This document shows, in pieces, positions 43,435 to 56,574 of a stretch of 64,000 nt of DNA. Positions within the stretch are counted from its first letter, which is position 1; each line of letters starts with the position of its first letter. The stretch lies in NCBI RefSeq assembly GCF_014192225.1, contig NZ_JACHXS010000003.1:124001-188000 (forward strand). Reading direction: 5' to 3'. A program made the position numbers and the translations under genes. A model generated the notes under the pieces. That model was given only the letters and a program-made list of their open reading frames with translations, did not search any database and had not been told where the DNA came from. The stretch is from Pseudoduganella umbonata. GTDB taxonomy: Bacteria > Pseudomonadota > Gammaproteobacteria > Burkholderiales > Burkholderiaceae_D.

Positions 43435-45050
43435 TTTTTCTTCTCCTCCTGGGGTTTGCCGCGGATCAGCGACTCAGGGTGGCGTTCGAGGTACTCGGCC
43501 AGCGCGTCGATGGACTCCATCGTGCGCGTGACTTCCTGCAAGGTGCGGCGCAAGTCGGACTGCAGCGGCGCGTCCTGGGCCAGCAGGCTTTCCGCGCTGG
43601 CGAAGGTTTTACGGGCCGAGGCAAGGGTGTCCTTCACCTCCGGCAGCACTTCGCCGTCGAGGCGTTCCAGCGTGGCGGCGGCGCGCTCCAGCGTGGCCGT
43701 CGCCTGCACCAGCGTGCGGTCCAGGTTGGCACCGATGTCGTCGAACGGCACCTTGTCGAGCTTGCGGGCAATGCTCAGCAGCTGGCTTTGCAGCTCGTCC
43801 AGCGAGCCCGGCACGGTGGGCAGCACGAGCCGGTCCGGTTCCACCACCAGTGCCGCTTTCGGCGCGTTCGGGAAAAAGTCCAGCGCGATGTACAGCTGGT
43901 TGGTCAGAAGGCTGCCGGTGCGCAGCTGGCCGCGCAGGCCGCGGCCGATCATCCGGCCCATCGTGTCGTGGCCGGCCTGCACGTCGCCGGAATAGGCGTC
44001 CAGGAAGCGCTTGCCCAGGCGGCCGGGGTACAGGTCGATCGTGACCGGCATGCGGAAGACCTTGCGCACGCGGTCGAACTCCACGCCGACCGCGCGCACT
44101 TCGCCCAGCACGATGCCGCGGAAGTCGACGGGTGCGCCCGGCACCAGCCCGCGCAGCGACTGGTCGAAGTACAGCACCGCCGCCACGGCCGGGCCATCCG
44201 GCGCCCTCAGGGCCGCCGCACGGTCTTCGGCCAGGATGAAGCGGCTGCCCGGCGGCGCGGCCGCGGCGGGCTTGCGCCCGTTGCCCGACTCGAACGCGAT
44301 GCCGCCCGTCGCCAGCGCCGCCAGCGACTGCGTGTTCAGCTTGAAACCGGCCGCGTCGAGGCGCACGTCGACGCCGCTGGCGTGCCACCAGCGCGTGTCG
44401 GTGCCGACGAAGCCCACGTAGCGGTCCTCGATGAAGACGGACATGTCGATGCCGTCGCCCTCCCGGTCCAGTTCGAACGAGGCCACCTGCCCCACGCGCA
44501 GGCGGCGGTAGTAGACGGGCGAGCCGATGCCGACCGAACCCAGGCTGTCGGCATGCAGCCGGTACTCGCGTCCCCTCAGGCCGGGCGGCACGGCCGGCGG
44601 CGTGTCGAGCCCGGTGAATTCGGTGGTGGTGTCACCCTTGCTGCCCGGCGCCGCGCCGATATAGGGGCCGGACAGCAGCGTGCCCAGGCCCGACACGCCG
44701 CTGGCGCCGATCTGCGGCCGCACCACCCAGAAGCGCGTGTCCGCGGCGGTGAAGCGTTTCGCTTCGCGCGCCATCTGGATCTTCGCGTCGACCCGGTTGC
44801 CGTCCTCGCCCAGCGTGACGGCGACGACTTCGCCGATGTCGACATCCTTGTATTTCACCCTGGTCTTGCCGGCCTCGAGCCCCTCGCCGGTGGCGAAGCT
44901 GACGACGATCGTCGGGCCGCGGCTGGTCATCCAGTCGATCACCTGGGTGGCGCCGATGACGGCGGCCAGCACCGGGATCAGCCAGATCAGCGACGGCAGC
45001 CAGCGGCTCGGCCGGTCGACGGCGGGTGGCGGAAGGTCTTGCTCAGGCAT
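43431..45050 (-). CDS. pqiB: PqiB, multi-MCE-domain lipid-transport protein
   Basis: 539 residues. An N-terminal membrane helix (LPSLIWLIPVLAAVIGATQV) is followed by three MlaD/MCE repeats: GLEAGKTRVKYKDVDIGEVV, GIGSPVYYRRLRVGQVASFE, and GLVPGAPVDFRGIVLGEVRA, and a long C-terminal coiled coil (about 425-520) that stacks into a needle. Hexamers of PqiB span the periplasm and move lipids between membranes. It overlaps pqiA by eight bases and pqiC by four. Confidence 0.95.
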   Translation of the reverse strand: MPEQDLPPPAVDRPSRWLPSLIWLIPVLAAVIGATQVIDWMTSRGPTIVVSFATGEGLEAGKTRVKYKDVDIGEVVAVTLGEDGNRVDAKIQMAREAKRFTAADTRFWVVRPQIGASGVSGLGTLLSGPYIGAAPGSKGDTTTEFTGLDTPPAVPPGLRGREYRLHADSLGSVGIGSPVYYRRLRVGQVASFELDREGDGIDMSVFIEDRYVGFVGTDTRWWHASGVDVRLDAAGFKLNTQSLAALATGGIAFESGNGRKPAAAAPPGSRFILAEDRAAALRAPDGPAVAAVLYFDQSLRGLVPGAPVDFRGIVLGEVRAVGVEFDRVRKVFRMPVTIDLYPGRLGKRFLDAYSGDVQAGHDTMGRMIGRGLRGQLRTGSLLTNQLYIALDFFPNAPKAALVVEPDRLVLPTVPGSLDELQSQLLSIARKLDKVPFDDIGANLDRTLVQATATLERAAATLERLDGEVLPEVKDTLASARKTFASAESLLAQDAPLQSDLRRTLQEVTRTMESIDALAEYLERHPESLIRGKPQEEKKK

Positions 45051-46290
45051 GCGATTCTCCGTTAAGCGGGTCCCAGATCAGCCGCGGATCGAAGCGGCTG
45101 GAGGCGATCATCGTCAGGATCACCACGCAGCCGAAGGCCAGCGCACCGGGGCCGGCGGTGATCACCGCCAGCGTCTGGAAGCGCACCAGCGCCACGGTCA
45201 GCGTGACGACAAAAATATCGAGCATCGACCAGCGGCCGATGAATTCCACCATGCGGTACACCCGCGTGCGGCCGGCCGGCGCCCAGCGCGAACCCCATTG
45301 CGCTGTGCCGGCCAGCACCGCCAGCGCCACCAGCTTCGATACCGGCACCAGCACGCTGGCCACGAAGATCACGATGGCCAGCCCGGGCGAGCCGGTTTCC
45401 CAGAACAGCACCACGCCGCTCATGATCGTGTCGCCGCCGGTGCCGCCGATCGATTCGGTATACATCACCGGCAGGATGTTGGCCGGCACGTACAGCATCG
45501 CGGCCGCCGCCAGCAAGGCCCATGTCCACGTGATGCTGTTGGGGATGCGGCGATGCAGTACGGCGCCGCAGCGGCGGCAGTGCCGCCCCTCGCAGGCACC
45601 GCCGTTGAGCAGGCCGCACGCGTGGCAGTCGATCGGTTGCGCGGGTGCCGCCTCCTCCGGCGGACGTGGCGCCGGGTCGATCTGCTCGCCCAGCGCCCAC
45701 AGCGCGCGCGGCTCGTAGCGCAGCGCCACCGCGGCCAGGATCGTCAGCGCGGCAAAGGCGAACAGGCCCGGATGGGGAATCACCCGCGCCAGGCTGGTCA
45801 TCTTGATGGCGGTGACGAGGATGCCGATCATCAGCACTTCCGTCATCGCCCAGTGGCGTGCGCCCTGCACGACCCGCAGCAGCAGGTGGAAACCCGGCGG
45901 CCGGCGGCCGCGCAGCAGCCCGGCCGACACGTACAGCAGCGCGCCCAGTTCCAGCGCCGGGAACGCCACCGCAAAGAAGAACACCATCGCCGCGATCACT
46001 TCCATGCGCTCGTTCCACAGCACGCCGATGGCCTGCAGCAGCGTCGCGCCCGACGTCAGGCCGTTCATTTCCAGCTCGACGATCGGAAAGCACTGCGCGA
46101 TCAGGTACACCAGCACCGCACCCAGCGTGACGGCCACCATCGATGCCGGGGTGGGCGCCGGCCCGTGCGCAAACCATCGATACAGCACGTTGCCGCAGCG
46201 GGTGCAGCGGGCCCGCTGGCCGTCCGCCAGCGGGCGCCACCGATACAGCGCGCCGCAGTCGTGGCAGCCGACCGGCTCTCCCTCCGTCAT
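45043..46290 (-). CDS. pqiA: PqiA inner-membrane protein
   Basis: 415 residues with two homologous four-helix PqiA domains, each led by a zinc ribbon: CHDCGALYRW...CTRCGNVLYR at the N-terminus and CHACGLLNGG...CRRCGAVLHR near 215. The second half has FIGRWSMLDIFVVTLTVALV and ITAGPGALAFGCVVILTMIA. It feeds lipids to PqiB. AAAGGCG precedes this ATG; 31 further upstream residues are open but unlike the family. The paraquat-induced SoxRS control known in E. coli is not visible here. Confidence 0.93.
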   Translation of the reverse strand: MTEGEPVGCHDCGALYRWRPLADGQRARCTRCGNVLYRWFAHGPAPTPASMVAVTLGAVLVYLIAQCFPIVELEMNGLTSGATLLQAIGVLWNERMEVIAAMVFFFAVAFPALELGALLYVSAGLLRGRRPPGFHLLLRVVQGARHWAMTEVLMIGILVTAIKMTSLARVIPHPGLFAFAALTILAAVALRYEPRALWALGEQIDPAPRPPEEAAPAQPIDCHACGLLNGGACEGRHCRRCGAVLHRRIPNSITWTWALLAAAAMLYVPANILPVMYTESIGGTGGDTIMSGVVLFWETGSPGLAIVIFVASVLVPVSKLVALAVLAGTAQWGSRWAPAGRTRVYRMVEFIGRWSMLDIFVVTLTVALVRFQTLAVITAGPGALAFGCVVILTMIASSRFDPRLIWDPLNGESHA

Positions 46291-46528
46291 GAACACGCCT
46301 TTCGCGCGGCGGCGCAAGGCAGGCAGCAAGACACACGGCAATACAAATCGGTTCGCGGCATCGGTTCTCCGGGCATGGCGCAAAGGCGGATCTTGTCATT
46401 ATCGCCAGATGAGCGGGTGCCAACGCGCACGATAGGCACACGCCGGCCACGGCGATACCGGAAAACTTGTCCGTTCGGCTATGATGGGGCTACATCGTCT
46501 ACCTGCACAACTCCACAATAAAAAATCC

Positions 46529-47587
46529 ATGAAGCGCTACACTCTGCCGCAATCCTCGTTCCTGCTGCTCCTCGGCGTCGTCACGCTGGCCTTCTTCTGG
46601 ATCCTGCTGCCGTTCTCCGGCGCCGTGTTCTGGGGCGTGGTGTTCGCCATCGTCTTCGCGCCGCTGTACGCCGCCCTGCTGAACGCGCTCGGCAACCGCC
46701 CCAACTCGGCGGCGCTGCTGGCGCTGCTGCTGATCCTGCTGATGGTGATCATGCCGCTGACGATGATCGCCGCCTCGCTGGTGGACCAGGCATCCGCCGT
46801 GTACAGCATGATCAACACGGGCCAGATCGATTTCAACGTGATGTTCCAGCGCGTGATCGCCGCGCTGCCGGCGTGGGCGTTGTCGGTGCTGGAGCGTTTC
46901 GAACTGACCAATATCGCCATGCTGCAGGACAAGCTGACGGCCGGCGCCGCGCAGATCAGCCAGGCGGCGGCGCGCTACGCGATCAATTTCGGCAGCAAGG
47001 CGCTGGATTTCATGATCAGCACCACCGTCATGCTCTACCTGCTGTTCTTCCTGTTCCGCGACGGCCGCACGCTGTCGGCCCGCATCAAGCGCGCCGTGCC
47101 GCTGGCGTCGCGCTACAAGAAACCGCTGTTCGACAACTTCATCACCGTGATCCGCGCCACCGTCAAGGGCAACGTCCTGGTGGCGATGGCGCAGGGCGCG
47201 CTCGGCGGCCTGATCTTCTGGCTGCTCGACGTGCCGGGCCCGCTGCTGTGGGCCGTGGTGATGGCGTTCCTGTCGCTGCTGCCGGCCGTCGGCGCGGCGA
47301 TCATCTGGGGGCCGGTGGCGATCTACTTCCTGATCACCGGGTCGGTCTGGCAGGGTGTCGTGCTGGCGCTGTACGGCGTGCTGGTGATCGGCCTGGTCGA
47401 CAACGTGCTGCGCCCGATCCTGGTCGGCAAGGATACCAAGCTGCCCGACTACATCGTGCTGCTGTCGACGATCGGCGGCATGGCGCTGTTCGGCCTGAAC
47501 GGCTTCGTGATCGGCCCGGTGATCGCCGCGCTGTTCATCGCCGCCTGGAACCTGTTCGCCAACGCCGACGAGTTCCACGCCGAATAA
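46529..47587 (+). CDS. AI-2E family transporter (PerM/YdiK-like)
   Basis: 352 residues, polytopic (PF01594). About eight hydrophobic segments, including LLLLGVVTLAFFWILLPFSG, LLALLLILLMVIMPLTMIAA, TTVMLYLLFFLFRDGRT and GGMALFGLNGFVIGPVIAAL. FVIGPVIAA and DNVLRPILVG are diagnostic. Despite the name, members mostly act as putative permeases of unknown substrate; some export autoinducer-2 or take part in Na+/H+ exchange. The start MKRYTLPQSS is preferred over 16 earlier residues. Six bases before the Lhr gene, likely co-transcribed. Confidence 0.9.
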   Translation: MKRYTLPQSSFLLLLGVVTLAFFWILLPFSGAVFWGVVFAIVFAPLYAALLNALGNRPNSAALLALLLILLMVIMPLTMIAASLVDQASAVYSMINTGQIDFNVMFQRVIAALPAWALSVLERFELTNIAMLQDKLTAGAAQISQAAARYAINFGSKALDFMISTTVMLYLLFFLFRDGRTLSARIKRAVPLASRYKKPLFDNFITVIRATVKGNVLVAMAQGALGGLIFWLLDVPGPLLWAVVMAFLSLLPAVGAAIIWGPVAIYFLITGSVWQGVVLALYGVLVIGLVDNVLRPILVGKDTKLPDYIVLLSTIGGMALFGLNGFVIGPVIAALFIAAWNLFANADEFHAE

Positions 47588-47593
47588 GGCCGC

Positions 47594-51952
<4,359 letters not shown>

Positions 51953-52013
51953 GCGCACCGATAAGCGCATAAGCAGTCGTTATGCAGATGTCGCAGATAG
52001 CGGCCGAGCAGCA

Positions 52014-52051
52014 GTGGACTGTCCCCGCATGGGGACTGTCCCCGGTTTTTT
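52014..52051 (+). terminator. GGGGACTGTCCCC palindrome with T-run after lhr
   Basis: GGGGACTGTCCCC is a 13-base palindrome, preceded by a half copy (GGACTGTCCCC) and followed by GGTTTTTT. It could terminate lhr or be a second dispersed repeat type. Confidence 0.5.
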
Positions 52052-52095
52052 GCGGACGTCGGCGTAATACAGACAAAAACCGGGGTCCGGGACCT

Positions 52096-52200
52096 GGTGT
52101 CGGACACCGGCTTCATGGTGTCGGACACCGGTTTTCCAGCGTGGAGGTTCCCACATGCCGGCAAAAAACCGGTGTCCGACACATGAATGTGTCCGACACC
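52096..52200. repeat. GGTGTCGGACACCGG repeat cluster C
   Basis: Two direct copies 21 bases apart (52096, 52117) with spacer CTTCAT, then two inverted copies (52169, partial at 52188). Same layout and 21-base period as cluster A, whose spacer TCTCAT is nearly identical. It lies between the convergent lhr and LysR genes. Confidence 0.85.
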
Positions 52201-52223
52201 AGCGGCACATCCTCCTCTGCGAC

Positions 52224-53135
52224 TCATCCCCCACCCGGCTGACTACAAGCAAAAATCGCATCCCGCAACCACCGGTGCCCCGGATCGTCATCCCGCCGCG
52301 CATGCCACGCCTGCTGGTACGAAAAACTGGGCAGCGCGAACGGCGGCTTGAACCGCCGCAGCGCCTTGTGCGACGCCATCGCGCCGCTGGTGCGGCTGGC
52401 GGCGGTCAGGATCAGGTCGGTACCGGCAATCAGCTCCACCGCGGCGCTCCAGTGCGGCAGCGCGACGGCGATGTGGCGCTGCAGGCCCAGTTCGCCGAGG
52501 GCACGTTCGATCTCGTCATGCGAGTCGGGCCGCAGCGCCAGCTTCACGTGCGGGCGGCGCAGGAACTCGTCCAGCGTTAGCCCGCCCTTGGGCGGCAATG
52601 TGGACTTGTCCGCCAGGCTGATGAACTCCTCGGCAAACAGGTCCTGCACGTGGATCGTATCGGGACGGTCGGGAAAGATGCCGAGCGCCACGTCGACTTC
52701 GCCATCGACGAGCTGGGCCAGCATCGCATCCCGGCTGGCCTGGCTGACCGCCAGGTCGATACCCGGCGCATGGCGGCGCACGTAACGCACCAGCGGTGGC
52801 AGGATCAGGCGCGCCGAGTAGTCGGACAGCGTGAGCCGGAAGCGCCGCTGCGCCGCGGCCGGATCGAACTGCTGCGCGGCCAGCAGGCCATTCAGCGTGC
52901 CCAGTGCCTCCGCCAGCGGTTCGATCAGCGACAGGGCGCGCGGCGTCAGCGCCATCTGCCCGTCGCGGCGCACCAGCAGCGGGTCGTCGAAGTGCGCGCG
53001 CAGCTGTGCCAGCCCATGGCTGACCGCCGGCTGGCTCTTGTGCAGCCGCAGCGCGGCCCGCGTGACGTGCTTCTCCGCCAGCAGCGCGTGCAGCGTCAGC
53101 AGCAGGTTCAGGTCGATACGCCGCAGCTCATCCAT
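52224..53135 (-). CDS. LysR-family regulator
   Basis: 303 residues. HTH with LRRIDLNLLLTLHALLAEKH, LHKSQPAVSHGLAQLRAHFD, then a substrate domain (RRFRLTLSDYSARLILPPLV, DVALGIFPDRPDTI). The MDELRRIDLNLLL start is standard; six earlier residues are not. The effector is unknown. It diverges from the small membrane-protein gene at 53255, 119 bases away, which it may control. Confidence 0.9.
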   Translation of the reverse strand: MDELRRIDLNLLLTLHALLAEKHVTRAALRLHKSQPAVSHGLAQLRAHFDDPLLVRRDGQMALTPRALSLIEPLAEALGTLNGLLAAQQFDPAAAQRRFRLTLSDYSARLILPPLVRYVRRHAPGIDLAVSQASRDAMLAQLVDGEVDVALGIFPDRPDTIHVQDLFAEEFISLADKSTLPPKGGLTLDEFLRRPHVKLALRPDSHDEIERALGELGLQRHIAVALPHWSAAVELIAGTDLILTAASRTSGAMASHKALRRFKPPFALPSFSYQQAWHARRDDDPGHRWLRDAIFACSQPGGG

Positions 53136-53254
53136 TGCAATCATCCATCGCAACCGTCCATCGCAGTCAAACCGAAAATATTATTCATGCGACGAATAGT
53201 ACACGTGCACCAGAACGATTTCCATCGATCCCGCGCATGCGCGACACTGGGCCC

Positions 53255-53464
53255 ATGAATACCAGGACCGCCTTCCTCGCCCTCCTTCCCGTTGCCGTCG
53301 CCCTGCTGGCCGGCGCGGCACTGCCGTTCCAGGACGCCGCCACGGGCGCCGCGCCGGGCCACCCGCCGTGGGGCACCGTCGTCTCGCTCGCCGCCGGCGG
53401 CATCATCGCCCTGGCGGTCGCACTGCTGCTGCGCCTGCGCACCGGGGCACCGCCGCCGCGGTAA
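53255..53464 (+). CDS. Small two-helix membrane protein
   Basis: 69 residues, not recognised. Two hydrophobic segments (AFLALLPVAVALLAGAALPF and VVSLAAGGIIALAVALLLRL) are separated by a Pro/Gly loop (DAATGAAPGHPPWG), and the tail RLRTGAPPPR is basic, so a hairpin with both ends inside is likely. No strong ribosome site; an upstream frame without conserved sequence is ignored. Divergent from the LysR gene. It could be a small pump accessory or a false gene. Confidence 0.5.
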   Translation: MNTRTAFLALLPVAVALLAGAALPFQDAATGAAPGHPPWGTVVSLAAGGIIALAVALLLRLRTGAPPPR

Positions 53465-53532
53465 CGACAAGTCTGGCCCCGGGCCGCATGCCTGGCTTAC
53501 ACTGGCGGAATCGTCAACGACAGGAACGCCAC

Positions 53533-55068
53533 ATGCCCGACTGGTCCGCAGGCTATGTATCCGACATCGGCTACACGTACGGCGTGTATCCGGAGCTGAA
53601 CCCGCTGCGCGTGCGCCTGGCGTTCCTGAACGCCGGGCTGGTGTTCCCGGAGCAGGGGCACGCGTGCGAACTGGGCTTCGGGCAGGGCGTCAGCGTCAAC
53701 GTGCATGCGGCGGCATCGGCCACGCAATGGCACGGTACCGACTTCAACCCCGTGCAGGCCGGCTTTGCCCGCGAGCTGGCCGCCGCGTCGGGCGCCGACG
53801 CCCACCTGGGCGACGCATCGTTCGCCGAATTCTGCGCCCGCCCCGACCTGCCCGACTTCGACTTCATCTGCCTGCACGGCGTGTGGAGCTGGGTGTCGGA
53901 CGAGAACCGGCACGTGCTGGTCGATTTCGTGCGCCGCAAGCTCAAGGTCGGCGGCGTGCTGTACATCAGCTACAACACGCAGCCGGGCTGGGCGGCACTG
54001 AGCCCCGTGCGCGAGCTGATGACGCGCCACTACGCGACGATGACGGTGCCCAGCGCCGACATCGGGCAGCGCATCGGGCAGGCGCTGGGTTTCGCCGACG
54101 CGCTGCTGGCCACCGATCCCGGCTTCGTGCAGGCCAATCCGCACATACCGGCCCGGATGGAACTGCTGAAGGCATCGAGCACGGCCTACCTGGCCCACGA
54201 ATACTTCAACCGCGACTGGCAGCCGATGTCGTTCCCCGCGCTGGCCGACTGGCTGGCGCCGGCCAGGCTGGATTTCGCCTGCCCGGCCACGTACGTCGAG
54301 CATATCGACAGCGCCATCGTCACGCCGGAGCAGGCCCGCTTCCTGCAGGGCGTGACCGACCCGGCACTGAAGCAGATGGCGTTCGACTTCATGATCAACC
54401 AGCAGTTCCGGCGCGACTACTGGGTGCGCGGGGCGCGCCGGCTGGCGCCGCTGGAACGCGCCCGGCTGCTGCGGGGCCAGCGGGTGGTGCTGGTGATGGC
54501 GCCGGACGACGTGGCCTACACCGTCAAGGCCGGGCAGATCGAAGTGGGCCTGAACGAAGCGATGCACCGCCCCGTCATCGAAACGCTGGCCGATCACCTG
54601 CCCCGCACGATCGGCGAGCTGGAAACGGCCTGCGCGGCGGCCGGGCTGACGGCCGTGCAGACCCAGCAGGCCGTGTTCCAGCTGGCCGGCACCCAGCAGG
54701 TGCAGCCCGCGCAGGACGACGCGGCCATCGAACGGGCATTGCCGGCCTGCCGCCGGCTGAACGAACACCTGCTGGCGCTGGCCGAACATCGCGGTGACAT
54801 CCATTACCTGGCTTCGCCCGTCACCGGCGGCGGCATCCCGGTACCGCGGCTGCACCAGCTGTTCCTGCTCGGCCAGGCGCGCGGCCACGGCCAGGCCGGA
54901 GAACTGGTCGCGTTCGCGATGGCGCTGGGCGCCGGGCGGGACTTGCGGCCGGTGCACGGCGAGGCGGCTGCCACGGTGGACCAGCAGGTCGCGCTGCTCG
55001 AACGGCAGGCCGCCGCATTCCTGCAGCGACGGCTGCCGGTGCTGCAAGCACTGGCGGTGGTATCCTGA
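53533..55068 (+). CDS. SAM-dependent methyltransferase with regulatory domain
   Basis: 511 residues. A class I Rossmann fold holds the SAM site CELGFGQGVSVNVHAAA (motif I), GTDFNP, and DFICLHGVWSWV; this is followed from about residue 220 by a methyltransferase-regulatory domain (PF10119; TAYLAHEYFNRDWQPMSFPA) and a helical C-terminus. The SYNTQPGW motif after the core is typical of this family. Substrate unknown; relatives sit near polysaccharide or lipid genes. AGGAA precedes the ATG. Eight bases before the AraC gene, likely one transcript. Confidence 0.88.
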   Translation: MPDWSAGYVSDIGYTYGVYPELNPLRVRLAFLNAGLVFPEQGHACELGFGQGVSVNVHAAASATQWHGTDFNPVQAGFARELAAASGADAHLGDASFAEFCARPDLPDFDFICLHGVWSWVSDENRHVLVDFVRRKLKVGGVLYISYNTQPGWAALSPVRELMTRHYATMTVPSADIGQRIGQALGFADALLATDPGFVQANPHIPARMELLKASSTAYLAHEYFNRDWQPMSFPALADWLAPARLDFACPATYVEHIDSAIVTPEQARFLQGVTDPALKQMAFDFMINQQFRRDYWVRGARRLAPLERARLLRGQRVVLVMAPDDVAYTVKAGQIEVGLNEAMHRPVIETLADHLPRTIGELETACAAAGLTAVQTQQAVFQLAGTQQVQPAQDDAAIERALPACRRLNEHLLALAEHRGDIHYLASPVTGGGIPVPRLHQLFLLGQARGHGQAGELVAFAMALGAGRDLRPVHGEAAATVDQQVALLERQAAAFLQRRLPVLQALAVVS

Positions 55069-55076
55069 GCGGCACC

Positions 55077-55868
55077 ATGAGCACTCCGACCTTCTGGCGC
55101 GACGACGCCCTGCCCTTCCTCGAAGCGCGCGCCATCGCGGACGGCCGCGGCATCTGCTACGCGAAGCACTCGCATGAAACCTTCTCGATCGGGTCGATTA
55201 CGGGCGGCGAGAGCGTCTACCTGAACGGCCGCGTGCGCGAGCACGTGGGGGCAGGCACCGTGGTGCTGATGAATCCCGGCGACGTCCATGCCTGCAATCC
55301 GCTGGGCGAACAGCCATGGTCGTACCGCATGTTCCATGTCGACAGCCGCTGGCTGGCGGCGGCGCAGGGCCGCGATGCCTTCCAGCCTTACGCCGCGGCG
55401 GCCAGCCACGCTCCCGGGCTGTTCGCGCGGCTCGAAGCGCTGTACGCGACCTGCATCGACGCGGCCGCCGGCACGCTGGAAAAGCACGGTGCGGCACTCG
55501 ACTTCTTCACATCCATGCACGACACGCTGCAGCCGGCACCGGCCGCGCCGCTGCCGGATCACCAGGTGCGGCGCGCCGCGGAATACCTGCGCGCGCACCG
55601 CGCCGGCAACCCCACGCTGGACGACCTGTGCGGCGCCACGGGACTGTCGCCGTCCTACCTGATCCGCGCGTTCAAGGCCCGCTACGGCATGACGCCGCAT
55701 GCCTGGCTGGTCGACTGCCGCATCCAGTACTGCCGCGAGCAGCTGCGGCGCGGCAGGCCGATCGCCGACGTGGCGCTGGAGGCCGGCTTCGCCGACCAGG
55801 CCCACCTGCAGCGTGCGTTCAAGCGCCACGTGGCGGCCACGCCGGGCCAGTACCGCAAGGTGCGCTAG
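55077..55868 (+). CDS. AraC-family regulator with cupin-type sensor
   Basis: 263 residues. An N-terminal AraC-binding cupin (about 10-110: YAKHSHETFSIGSITGGES, GAGTVVLMNPGDVHACNP) and C-terminal double HTH (about 165-262: LDDLCGATGLSPSYLIRAFK, GMTPHAWLVDCRI, IADVALEAGFADQAHLQRAF). This subgroup is regularly adjacent to LysE exporters and induces them in response to amino acids or related compounds. It follows the methyltransferase by eight bases and is convergent with the LysE gene. Confidence 0.92.
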   Translation: MSTPTFWRDDALPFLEARAIADGRGICYAKHSHETFSIGSITGGESVYLNGRVREHVGAGTVVLMNPGDVHACNPLGEQPWSYRMFHVDSRWLAAAQGRDAFQPYAAAASHAPGLFARLEALYATCIDAAAGTLEKHGAALDFFTSMHDTLQPAPAAPLPDHQVRRAAEYLRAHRAGNPTLDDLCGATGLSPSYLIRAFKARYGMTPHAWLVDCRIQYCREQLRRGRPIADVALEAGFADQAHLQRAFKRHVAATPGQYRKVR

Positions 55869-55899
55869 CCGTCAGTCGCTGGTTGTCGATCGCACATGA

Positions 55900-56490
55900 T
55901 CAATCCGCCAGCAGCAGCCAGGCCGCGCTGCCGGCCAGCAGCAGCGCCATCGCCCGGTTGAGCAGCCGCACACGCGCCGCATTGGCCAGCCAGCCGCGCA
56001 GCGCCGTTCCCGCCCACGCCCAGCAGAAGATCGACAGCCAGCAGACCACGAAGTAGATGGCGGCGAAAATCCACACGAGCGCGCCGCCGCCATCGGCCGC
56101 GTACGCACCCATGCCGGAGACGGCGGCCAGCCAGGCCTTCGGGTTCAGCCACTGCATCGCCGCGCCGGCCAGCAGCGACGGCCCGCGCGCGGCGCCGTCG
56201 AACGACAGTTCGCCATCGTCGGCCGCCAGCCGCCACGCCAGCCAGAACAGGAAGGCGATGCCGGCCCAGCGAACGCCGGCGACCAGTCCAGGCCACCGTT
56301 CGACCAGCTGGTAAAGGCCCAGCCCGACCAGCAGCAACAGCACGGTGAACCCGATCGTGGCGCCGCTGACGTGGCGCATGCTGGCGGCCAGGCCGTGGCG
56401 GGCCCCGGCGCCGAGCGCCACGATGTTGACGGGGCCGGGCGTGATCGAAGAGGCCAGCGCGAAGGCGGCCATCGACAGATAAAGAGTCAT
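55900..56490 (-). CDS. LysE/RhtB-family exporter
   Basis: 196 residues, probably six membrane helices (PF01810). SSITPGPVNIVALGAGARHG with the family SPGPN-like motif (TPGPVNI), and WLNPKAWLAAVSGM (the NPKA motif) are diagnostic. It exports amino acids or small amphiphiles from the cytoplasm. It lies 31 bases from the convergent AraC gene, the common AraC-LysE pairing. Substrate not visible. Confidence 0.93.
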   Translation of the reverse strand: MTLYLSMAAFALASSITPGPVNIVALGAGARHGLAASMRHVSGATIGFTVLLLLVGLGLYQLVERWPGLVAGVRWAGIAFLFWLAWRLAADDGELSFDGAARGPSLLAGAAMQWLNPKAWLAAVSGMGAYAADGGGALVWIFAAIYFVVCWLSIFCWAWAGTALRGWLANAARVRLLNRAMALLLAGSAAWLLLAD

Positions 56491-56574
56491 GCGAAGCGCT
56501 CCTGGATCGAAAGAAGCGCCACGATAGCGGCCCGGCGTGCTCCCGTATTGAACGGAATTGCCCTCGCGAGCAGC

